Of a stretch of DNA of 64,000 nucleotides, positions 46,801 to 57,088 are shown piece by piece. The stretch spans positions 496,001 to 560,000 of the forward strand of contig JBCAML010000018.1 in the NCBI GenBank assembly GCA_038503075.1. Reading direction: 5' to 3'. Numbering within the stretch: the first letter of the stretch is position 1; the number at the start of each line of letters is the position of its first letter. Below the pieces are notes generated by a model. It was not told the DNA's origin. It worked only from the letters and a program-made list of their open reading frames with translations, and did no database searches. A program made the translations under genes and the position numbers. This DNA is from Gyromitra esculenta (lineage: Eukaryota; Ascomycota; Pezizomycetes; Pezizales; Discinaceae).

Positions 46801-49611
46801 TCAGAGTGGCAATTAGTATGGCGACTGATGTATTGCAGCTATATGTGGGTTAACAATTGGATGCTCCTGCATATTTCTTCGCTTCTTTTCTTGTTCTTAT
46901 CCACAGTAGCACAGAGGGCTCGCTGAGAAATAAAGTTACCCTTAATCGACCCAGTAGGGTTGCTTGATTACAGGTAACTTGGTGCTATGGTTTCGAGACT
47001 AAACAAGTATATATGAGTTGCTTACTGTCGAAAATAACCGGAGATGGATTTCACGACTGCCCATTTGGTAGTCTCGTCGCCAAACCTAACCCAATATGCC
47101 TATTCAGGTTTTGACGTGTCGCCTAAAGCAGGAATTGGTATAGCGATCATTGAACCTAGAGTACTACGGGTGTCGGGGAAAGTTTGATGACAGGTGGTGG
47201 TGCAAGTAAGAACTGCTGGTCTTTAAACTTCTTCCCACTCCACAACTCTCTGAGGGTCGAATAAAAATGGTAAGAGGTAGTAAATTCTATGTATTAAACA
47301 CTGGGTGAAGTTAGTAGAGCTATGAAATTCAAGCAAGTTTGAACCCCCGGAAAAAGAGCTGCACTACCACCTGTCATCAGACTTTCCCCGACCCCCGTAG
47401 TACAGCTTCTAGAACTGACAGCCAACGATATTACCACCAACCCCGGGATAATTACACGATCCAAGTTCTGATATGCGGCCTCAAATATCAGTGGCTTCGT
47501 GGGTTAAAATTATCTATGAAGGCAACACCGTTATGCTGCGGCCTTTAAAATCACCAGGGCTTCAGCTGCCAAGAGATCTGCGGTGGCTCAGTATGTGGCG
47601 TTCTAACTATAATTGGGATATTTCATAAACCTATTAATTTTCAATCAGTTATCTCTTGAGGAAATGACTGTGAAAACTGCACCGGAATCTGTAACGGTGT
47701 GTATGATAAACGGATTGAATTTTAAAGAACTAGCAAAACCCCCCATCTAAACTTATGACAATATAACGATGTCAATTCCATAACCAGCTACAGTCTCTAA
47801 ATCCAAAATTGGTTTATAACCTACGCTCGGTACATTTTGAGGTATCTCCTTGTTATAATTTTTGCTTTTTGCTATGAAACCCCATTAAAATATCGGAGAA
47901 TCGGTGTGTGAGGAATCCCCCCATGGCCAGTAGGGGTGGTTACCACATGTGTGCACTGCTTACTCCTCGCCCAGCATAACAAGCCACTCCAGGTAAAACT
48001 TTTCAAGTAGATCTGTAATCGAGTACGCCTCACGAGCAGCAAGAAGCCCGATGTGGTATCTTGTGTGCCCTGGCCGTGGTGTTACAGCCTTTAGATTTCG
48101 AAGGGCTATGTAATACAAAAATACGCCAATCACTCACCAATAATTGGGTTACAGTGGCAACAAAGGTAGCAGGGAGTTTCAACAACACATAGGCGTTAAT
48201 AGGAATTCCCAAAATCCTCAGCCCTAGTCATGGGTAAGGATTGCCGAAGAAACCAAAAGACGGATCACTTGGAAGGTAGAACCTTCATAACAGAGAGATT
48301 AATCCCTCTTCATGATTATTTAATAGCAAATATTCACCTACTACTCACTATTGAACTAACTCCTTAATACTACTCTCGAGATTTCGTGGCCTACTGTTTT
48401 TCTCCGGTTATATTCATTTCTTGGTTTCCTGCGTGCCTCTTGGCTCCCATGCTCGAGTTATTTTGACAATACAAACGGCGACCTCCCCTTATTTAGCCTC
48501 ATAGACTAGACTCACTTACGCTTCTATGACTTGATAGGCTACAGCGATCTTCATTAGATACCTATCAAAACACACAATCACCAACAAGCCCGGTATACAA
48601 GTTTAATGCATACATGTATCTACCTACAGCTTAGTGTCTGATTCGACTATTTCATACACATGGTACTGCGCTAAGGGAATCGATTAGAAAATTTTTATGA
48701 GATGATCTCATAATTTGTTCCCCCCCCCACATTATTGATGTAATTTGCCTAGGAACCATAGAATCAATTGTGTGGGCAAGTATTGTAGGGCTGATTATGG
48801 CCTGATGGAAGTAGCCGAGATTTATGTACTCCTATAAGTACATACATGAACTGGCGAGACATATAATAGTTGGCTGGAGCGGGGATCAGTCAAAGACACC
48901 TAACTCTCTTCAAAAATCAAAAGAAAAAACTGGGGCTGGATTGCACACTCAATAGGCTCTATGACCCAATTGATTTCAGCCCAAGAAGCTTTTTATTCGA
49001 AAGTGAGAGCAGAGTTGAGACTATATGTAAAGATATTCGATCCAAACACCAAATCTCTGATTCAAACCAAACTGAATCGACTTGGCGCTGTTCCGTTATT
49101 AGTCCTATCAGTAAACCTACTTAGTCTCTTATTAGATCGCGGCTATGTCGTATCGGTACGGCTGGTCATAAGATATTTGAGTCAAAGCAACAGCTTAAGA
49201 GTGCGTTATAATAGGGCCTCGTCTCTAGGAGAAAATTATAGGAACCCGCAGCCGAACGAAGCAGTGAAACGATTGATCCAAGGTCCCTATTAAGCAAAAA
49301 GTGCTAACGTATCACAAAAATAAGGCTGTAGATGCATGAACCCTGCGCGGGCAAAGGCCCGAGAAACTCTACTATACACTGATCAATGCTTATACGAAGT
49401 AATTCCCTGTGTTTATTCAAAGCCCTAACCAGTTTGTAGCCAGGTATCAGGGCAGCTGAAATATCAATAGTTTTGGGGTATAAACGGTCTCCCCCACCCA
49501 GTTCAGCTCCCTTCTTTCATACTCTTCTGACATTGTCAGCAAAACCCCTAATATTACTACCGCCACCTCCATCCCCCCCGCCCCCAAACCACCATCATTA
49601 TAAAAGCCAAA
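43898..49611. other. Gene desert of 5.7 kb
   Basis: The left 400 bases are the 3' flank of the PARP-finger gene and contain T-runs. Beyond that I find no gene. Frames at 46077-46376 (minus), 46117-46341 (plus) and 48870-49293 (plus) overlap or lack splice context and similarity. A terminal-inverted-repeat element lies at 47161-47403. A sequence resembling a tRNA T-arm near 44950 does not fold and was rejected. Confidence 0.4.
47161..47403. mobile_element. Non-autonomous element with 44-bp terminal inverted repeats
   Basis: The left end 47161-47204 (gtactacgggtgtcggggaa...) is repeated in inverse orientation at 47360-47403, with three visible mismatches over 44 bases. The whole unit is 243 bp with no reading frame of note, which is the layout of a MITE. 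No clean target-site duplication could be identified; short CTAGA sequences occur just outside both ends (47156-47160 and 47409-47413). Confidence 0.65.
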
Positions 49612-49941
49612 ATGAAAAATACAGTTTTCTTCACTGTTTTCTTCGCTTTCTTCCTTTTCAGCGTCGTTTCTTCCTATCCCTTGGCATTCGAGACCTCTCA
49701 AGAAATCATAGTACACTCCATCGGTTCCAAAGAACGCACAAAAACACCACCACACAACGACAAACCCCCACTCGAAGCGCACGAAGAGCCACATACCGAT
49801 GTACACCTCCCTAAAGCACAGAGCGCACAAGACGAAGCCATAGTTCACAAAAAATTTGACTGTGACGAAGAGGATCTAAACCTTCCACCAGTCCCCAATC
49901 AAGCCGGAAAACGTGGACTCATCGCTAGTAACGATAGTTAG
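49612..49941 (+). CDS. Small secreted protein
   Basis: This single-exon frame of 109 aa has a good start context (GCCAAAATGA) after a pyrimidine-rich leader. The first 20 residues are a clear signal peptide (MKNTVFFTVFFAFFLFSVVS) with cleavage expected near SSY. The mature protein is hydrophilic and rich in His, Pro, Glu and Lys (KTPPHNDKPPLEAHEEPHTD), with a single cysteine in FDCDEED. Near the C-terminus QAGKRGLIASNDS contains a KR pair that a Kex2-type protease could cut, leaving a seven-residue end. I recognise no family. The antisense frame 49447-49848 is a shadow. The protein could be an effector, a pheromone-like precursor or a wall component; none of these is shown by the sequence. 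Confidence 0.55.
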   Translation: MKNTVFFTVFFAFFLFSVVSSYPLAFETSQEIIVHSIGSKERTKTPPHNDKPPLEAHEEPHTDVHLPKAQSAQDEAIVHKKFDCDEEDLNLPPVPNQAGKRGLIASNDS

Positions 49942-52083
49942 TGGGGTAAGCGTGCGAGATTGGTCATCCTTGTTCCTTGAAGGTGCTTTTCATCCTGGTG
50001 TAGTCTCCAACTCTTTTCTACGTTTAGGCTGGATGTCATTGCATATGAGACGTAGCTTCATGATTGCAAAATAGAGAGAGATAGGGGTTGGGGAGATCTA
50101 TAGGAAGCTGTTTTATCAGAAACCTTCTTTTTCTTCTCTTTGCACATACTTAGCATATCTTAACCGCTGTTTCCTATTTCTGCCACATATTCTAAAATAC
50201 AATCATCTCATTTCCTTTAAATTTAAACAACTTAAAAAAAATACCAGAAACAAACTTCCTGGCCATGCTAGCTAGATTGACTGTGGCTGACTATTCTTCC
50301 TTCTAAAACGCACACCACGCACTTCAAGCTAAGAATTTTAGTATATAGAACCGAAGATTGGTATATAGATACAAATCAAGCACCACTAGCAAGAAACCAG
50401 TATCTCTAGCAAAATAAGAAGTAAGTAGTAATAAGTCCACTTAGCTGGCCCAATTGCAACTACTCCGTAAGCCCCTGTATCCCCTGGTCTCGAAATCAGA
50501 TCTGTAATTAGGTTTTAACTAAGTTTAATTCTGACTCCGGGACTCATAGACTCTTATACGTATACACAATGGGGAAGCTTATCTTCAACAGTAGAAAAAA
50601 AATGGAGAACAGCGAGTGATATTCCATGACTTATTCAACGAATACTCATGGAATATCACTCGATGTCTGTGCAAAGGCGCGGACTGCCCACGTTTCGGGT
50701 GAGATTTTAAAATACCCCTAAAATGTATACTACCCCCCCTGCTAAATACTTCCTCGATAACTAGTACTACTTTCCAAGTGTACTAATAGCCATCGTCTAC
50801 AAAAACAAAAAATTCGAATTATATGCACAACGGAACCTCCTATCCTTGAATCTGACATTTGTATACATATTAGAAACAAGTTACAACGTTATAGCAAGGG
50901 CTATGATATGGGATTTGGTACAGCTAGAAACGTAATTAGATGTTGTTAAGGGTTTATCTCTATGTTTTTCTCTCCCTCTTCTTGGAACGGTTCCCCTAGC
51001 GGAGGTCTCTAACCTATTAAAGACTCTTCGGCACCTACTTATTTCAAATCAATCAATTAACTAGATCTTTGTTTTTTACTTCCACCTTATGGTTAAACTA
51101 TAACATACCTGGGATTGGGAGCGTATACCTATCCCCTGCTTGCTAGAGAAATAGTTCTCACATGAATTATTACCCATGGCCACTCTTTACAAAAAAAAAT
51201 AAGAATATACACTTTAGTGTAGCGACCTGTAATACTTTCCGATATATGCTCTTGCTGGTGCTTCTGTAGTAGGCATATGTCTCTGCAGAGAGAACTCTGT
51301 AAGTTCGCTGCGCAACACCGTGAGCACACGACTTTGCAAACGTATACTAGAGTATTTCAAAATTGTCAGGCTAGAGAACCCTAGGCAAAAACGTTTAAGT
51401 GTTACAGACTCGAATTGAATATAATTTACTCCCTTGTTTGTTAAGGATAAAGATACGATATTTTTAGGTTAAGGTTCCCATCCCTTGCTGCCAGGCTGCT
51501 GTGCATCTTAGGAGGTAGCTATAGTCTATATCGTTGTTTATGTTTTAAACACACCATCCAACAACTAACCCCCACTAACATTTTTTTTTTAAAGATTGAT
51601 AAAGCAAAGCGAATGAAGCGAACAAAAGGCTTTAAAACTCCTCGACTGAAAAAACCCCCATAATTCTATTCCCCTACATTTTTTATATCTATTTTATACA
51701 TCCCATATCCCGCGTCCCACATTCAAGCCGAGTTGAATCAACCCTACACTTATCCCCCCAGATCCCAGATCGTATGCGTCGTATCGTACAAAAGTTGCTA
51801 TTAAAATCCTAATTACCAGACTGACGCATCGCATCGCATCGGATCCCTCACCCTCCAAAAAAAACCACCCAAAGCTAGATTACGCACCATAAAGCAAACC
51901 GATAGAAAAAGGTTAAAGGGATAAACAAATTAATCAGAAGAATATAAAAAAAAGAAGCGAAGCGGAAACATTACCATCCCCTATCACCCGTCATCAGCTC
52001 ATCAAAGTCAAAAACAGAAACCATTAACTACCTAACCCCTCAAAAAGCACAAAAAGTCCTAGCCCCAAACTCCACATATCACA
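49942..52083. other. Intergenic region, no gene seen
   Basis: The composition is AT-rich, with A-runs (51594 region) and many stops in all frames. It contains a perfect 17-bp hairpin at 50613-50662 and, at 51350-51378, a 29-base stretch resembling part of the F-box gene at 24333-24361. The right end is the 3' flank of the Zn2Cys6 gene. Confidence 0.45.
50613..50662. repeat. Perfect 17-bp inverted repeat, arm shared with 9564-9580
   Basis: The arms cgagtgatattccatga (50613-50629) and tcatggaatatcactcg (50646-50662) are exact reverse complements around a 16-base loop. The second arm occurs again, identical over 17 bases, at 9564-9580. Confidence 0.8.
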
Positions 52084-55000
52084 TCATCCACCCCCGCCCG
52101 CCAACAACAATTCCAACAAGTCTACACCGCCCACGTCCGGCCCCATCTGCCCGCTCGTAACCCCGCCAAACCCCGCACCCACAATTGGATCAATTGGCAG
52201 GGCCAGCCATTCCTCATACCCCGCAAAGAAGTGATTAGGATCATCCGCCGGGATTTCACCTCCCGCATATGGCGTTCCGGGTCCTTCTGCGCGGGCATTA
52301 CTTTCCGTCCCAATGCCAATGCCGTTCAGGCCATTACTAGCGACTCCGGATGGCCCAGGCGAGGAATGTGTGTAGTGGTTATCATACCCGTTAACCCCCA
52401 CGGAAGCGAATAAAGACCCGTGGGGCAGCGTCCCCGGCGTTGGTGGTGGCGGCATTCCGACGTTTGGATCTGATTTCACGCTGATGGTATACGCTAAATC
52501 TGCGTCTGGTGTCCGCGGTACTGTTGCATCCATCCCAGATACGCCGCGGCTCCAGATATTAACACCAAGTCCGCCGATTCCTGGGGTGGAAGCACTAGGT
52601 ACCGGTGTGCCAGCGCGACTGCCTCGGCTCATATGCACAAATCGGAGGTTGATCCGCTTCGTGAGTGTTTCGAGGAGATCTGCGAATCGAAGACCTAGGT
52701 GTACGTCGTCGACGGAGGCTGAACGGAGGGCTTTGACAGTTTTGTTGATGAGAGAGATGGAGAGAAGAACTTCTTCTTTTGGGGCACCAAGAGCGAATGT
52801 CTGTAAAATAAAGAGTTAATTATCTCCACAGCCCATAACACAGCAAAGAAAAACTAACCTTCAACAAAAACATACTAGCACTCAAAATTCTCAAATAAAT
52901 CCTCACGGGTGCATGTTTCAAATATCCCCCAGGCCACATCTTCTCGACAACGCAACTCAATAGTGCCCGACTCGCGTCCACAACTTCCTTAATAAATTCG
53001 GCATCCTGTTGACTCAGCTGCGTCACCGCCGCGAAACTCTTACCTGAACCATTACCACTCACTCCATTACTAGTAGGACCGCTTCCATTAGAGTTCTTTC
53101 CCGAAGTATTAAATGTAGTACACCGATCCACTACCGCCTGCAACGCAAGGCTATTAATGTAAAACCGCACGTGTTCGTATTCCATCGTCAGAATCAACAT
53201 AATCGGCTCCGGCAACCTCAATCCCTCAAATTCGCGTTTCCACTCCCTTAACAACGGCCTAAAATGTTCCAACAGGCCCACATACTCCCCACTGCGCATG
53301 ATACTCTTCGTAACGCTTCTTGATGGAAAAAGCTTCTCAGCACTCGCCTTCATCAGCATTGTCAGATCCACCCACGAATGAAAAATGACATCTTGGAGCT
53401 CATCTTCGCTCTCCCATCTTGCACTTGGTCTTCCCGAAGATGCCGAGTGTGGGACTGAAGAGAGCGAGGCTGGCGAAGGCGCCTGCGAATTTAGTTTGTG
53501 CCGGACTGCATGTGTAATGTGGCGCGGGATCATAGATGTCCACCCTAGGCGACTCGCGAGCTGGAGCACGTATACTAATAGTAGTTTCTGGATCCGTGCG
53601 AAGCGTAGGCGGATTGCGCCGTCCGCAGCAGGCGGGCTCGTCGGTGGGCCCGGAGGCGTTGGCTCGTCAATCTCGTCAAATACACCGAGCTCGTATGCAA
53701 GGGCGAGAGCGTTCCCAAGCAACATCCATGACATGCGGTCGCTGCGATATGCAGGCTCAAGAATATTCTCGATACGGTCGCCGAGACCCTCGACGACGGC
53801 ACCCTTGGGTGGGCGATTTTTCCGGGTGCGACCTGGGTGTGGGTGTGGGTGTGGATGCTCCTCGTCCGAGGAAACATCAACCATCCAGTCACCTTCTTCG
53901 ACATCCATTGGAAAGTGAAGGCCGCGGACATGCCATTCTGTAAGAATTAAGAGCCCCTCCACTGTGCCTAGGGTTCTGAGACCCCGCGCAACTTTTGAGG
54001 TACCATTGGCATTTCCGAGGCCGGAAGCCATTCCGCTAGACATTCCACCAACATGAGGTGTCCCAAGGGATCCCCAGCCCCCGCCCCACATTAACCCTTC
54101 ACAACCACCACGGACCTCACGCCAGAGCATGTCGTGGATTGCGTATGAGCGGGAGAGGCCACCGGCGCCAGGGAGAATATGGTAACGGGAGGTTATGAGG
54201 AGAATGATGGTTGTTAGGAACGGCTCATGTTTGAGTAGCAGCGGGTGATGTATAGGATGTGTGATATGTTGTAGCGACGGGTTTGTAAGTGTAGGTGATA
54301 ATGGATGAAGATGGCGATAAAAGCTACGCAGAGTTAATATCACCTACCCTGTAGAATATAATCAAGAATAGGTGGGAATCACTATTCTACATATCCGATA
54401 GCTTCCCGCGCTGTGAACCACCCAGCTTTGACAAACCGGAACTTGTTCCAAGCCCTAATACTCTTCTCCATAGCTTCCCTTTCCGTCGGATCCTGAATCG
54501 TCGAAATTGACATGTGCCTGGCATGTGGGCGCATGCCTGGCGACATTGTACTAGTACTACCTGCTCTTCGTCTCACATGAGAGCTCGCGAAGCTACTTCC
54601 CGCCGGCTGATCCGACGGAGAGGCAATACTCGAGAACCGTACACCAGTACCCCCACTACGGGTTGTGGTATGTGGCGCATGCGATATAGGCGAGTGATTT
54701 TGTTGCTCGAGATGGTTGTTTGTTGTGCTCAGTTGGCATCGGTCTTCGCCGGATCCCCCTCTGCACGTTGCGTCATCACCTTCCCCATCAGTGTCACTAT
54801 CCCCGCTGGTGGATTTCGACCCGGTCGACAAAGGCGTGTCTTTGCCGGCGGCTTCGATTAACGTTAGTAATGCCTCGTGCGAGTTGTGGACTGGGGTTTG
54901 GAGGAGGGTATCAGTGGTGATGGTGGTTTCGTGCTCGTCGTCGGTATGTCTTGGCTGTGAATGAATTGTATTTTGCAAGCGGGGGTCGATCTGAGTCTGG

Positions 55001-55950
55001 TAAGGCTGCTGCTGCGAGTATGGAGAATATGTAGGCGAGCGATGATTTCCTCGCGTGTAGTCTGGTGGTGGCGGGTAGGTGGCCGAGTCTGGCCGCGGGG
55101 GATCCTCGAGAGGTGAGCCATGACCTATCGAGCGAGCCCTTTTCAACGGTCCCGCACCATCGCTGTCTACTTCATCCTCCCGTTTCCTGATTACTCCTCT
55201 CATGGCCCCACGGCCCCGCCCCACACCAACCAGATCGTCACCAGAACCAGAGGGCGTGCGTGTTTTTCGGCGTGTTGCGGAGAAGTAGCATTCTTTGGAC
55301 TCACGACGACAACGTACACATGGGGGGTCGTGGGGAGCTTCAACAGAACCCAAGTCACAGCGGACTTTACGTTGGCGGCAGGGTATGCAGGCTTGATAGG
55401 TTCTTTTATGGATCGTTGGTGGAGGAGGTGGAGGAGGAGGCGGTGGAGGGGAGGTGTGTTGCGGGATTGCTATTATCCGAGATGTCAGCCTCGTGTCGAG
55501 CTATGAGAGGATGATGACGGTGATGCATGGCGCCAACTCCAGACGATGGAGATGAGATGGGGGATGGGGGAGTTTAGTGGGAGACGGGGGATGGGATGGG
55601 ATGAAATAGCAAGGGAGATAAACCCGAGACAAAGCGAGATACGGGTAGTGGCATGGCATGGCATGTGGGAGAGGATCAGGGAGAAGAGGGAAGGATGGGA
55701 TGAGAGTCAGTCTAGTGGAGAACCTACACACACCAACACTTCCACCACCACCACCACCACCACCACCGACAACTTCACCACCAGCTTGGGGAGAAGAAGA
55801 AGCCCCACTGTTGCTTGTCGAGCCAAACCCTACAGATCCGTTACTGTTTCTGTTGTGCAAGGGGGGCGAACCGTTGTTGCTCGGTCGAGATGTGGTGTGA
55901 GCATCGTAAGACATCTGATATGGGGGAAGGGGGGGATGAGTTTGATGCAA
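52084..55950 (-). CDS. Zn2Cys6 fungal transcription factor
   Basis: Four exons (55950-55734, 55469-54383, 54323-52859, 52800-52084) join in phase to 1161 aa. An in-frame ATG at 55914 would shorten it by 12 residues. Exon 1 ends in a poly-Gly run, and its donor among overlapping GTGTGT options is the least certain junction. After a poly-Pro stretch, exon 2 encodes the zinc cluster [11 protein letters not shown] plus [11 protein letters not shown], giving C-x2-C-x6-C-x12-C-x2-C-x6-C at about residues 103-136. The following [10 protein letters not shown] and KRARS parts are basic. The fungal-specific regulatory domain lies between about residues 400 and 830 ([12 protein letters not shown] joined to [11 protein letters not shown], then [12 protein letters not shown]). 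The long linker of 12 residues and the sequence ECYFSATRR recall ARO80-type regulators of aromatic amino acid use, but the target pathway is not shown. The C-terminus is Gly-rich and acidic. Confidence 0.85.
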
Positions 55951-57088
55951 TGAGGCTCAATCGAGCTCGTTTTCGTTTTCTCTCTCTCTCTCACTCTCTC
56001 ACTGCTGCTCACTCGGCTCTCTCACGCACTAGCGGTAGAATAGTGATAACGATAACGATAACGATAAAAATAAAAATAAGAGAAGCTGCTTAGAAAACGA
56101 TAGTCCTTGACCGTTGCAACTTACAGGAAGGGTCAGCGGTTTAAACCGGAGGAGGTGGTGGAAGAAGAAAGGCTCGTATTGAAGAGCAGGTCGGCTGGGA
56201 GGCAATCGGTCGGGCGTGTGCCAGCAACGAAGACAGACACAGACACCAGACGGAAGGGGAAAAAGAAAGAAAAGCAACCCAGAGCGCAGCACCGGGCGAG
56301 ATGGCACGTGTGGGCGATACAGGGTGACTTGCTGCATGTGGGGAAAGCCTCCAAACCGAGAGTAGAGCACTGTAGGCTCTTCCCCCACGCCAAGCCCACC
56401 AATTCTCGCGTCTCGGGTGGCTTCAGCGTGCTTTGCAGCCGACCGCAGCAAACGTGACCTCGGCGCGCCTGCTTCCACCTACCGGATTCGGACGTGTTCC
56501 GGCATTCTGGAAGCTGGAAACTTCGCCTGTGCACATCGTCACACGATCCGTCAACGACAGGAAAGTATTCTCCGAAGCGAGCGATGTTCGTATGTAGGTG
56601 AGCAGAGAGCTTTAGGGATCAGCATCCGGATTCTGGGTTCCAGGTTCCAACCCAACAGCCGACAGGCCTCCTCCAGGTCCTCCCTCGCTCTGGGAATCCA
56701 GTTTTGTCGGACCGCTTTTCGCTAAAGCTTATTCCTCGCTTGTGCGTTGCTCTTAGAAGATGCCAGAACTACATGTAAGTAACCAGGACTTTTTGGCGCA
56801 CCCGGTCCCAAAATTGCTGTAGATCGGCTATTTCTGCGTCACCCTCAAAATCAAGGTCACGTTTTGAGACAACCTCTCCAACGGGAAGCGTTCCTCTAAA
56901 TAAATCCCCACCAAGCTTCTCCACCCGTCACTACTAGATCTCTATTGGTTCTTGGTCATCGCTATCTTCACAATATCTATCATAGCTGAATTCAATTCAA
57001 GTCGATTCACCCATCAACACAACTAGCATCAAGCTATCTATCTCTAGCCATATCACTCAACAGCATTCGTCCCATCTAAGCTTCTCTG
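55951..57088. promoter_or_regulatory. Divergent upstream region with GATAAC microsatellite
   Basis: This region lies between the Zn2Cys6 gene (-) and the helicase-like gene (+) and should contain both promoters. Bases 55979-56012 are CT-dinucleotide rich, and 56045-56080 carry a gataac repeat running into aaaata repeats. Short frames across it are unsupported. Confidence 0.5.

Noticed and set aside
47575..47640. tRNA A-box-like sequence (ggtggctcagtatgtgg)
   Set aside because: There is no anticodon stem, B-box or acceptor pairing downstream.
49447..49848. Minus-strand frame of 133 aa rich in aromatic residues
   Set aside because: It is antisense to the small secreted protein, whose start context and signal peptide are far more convincing.
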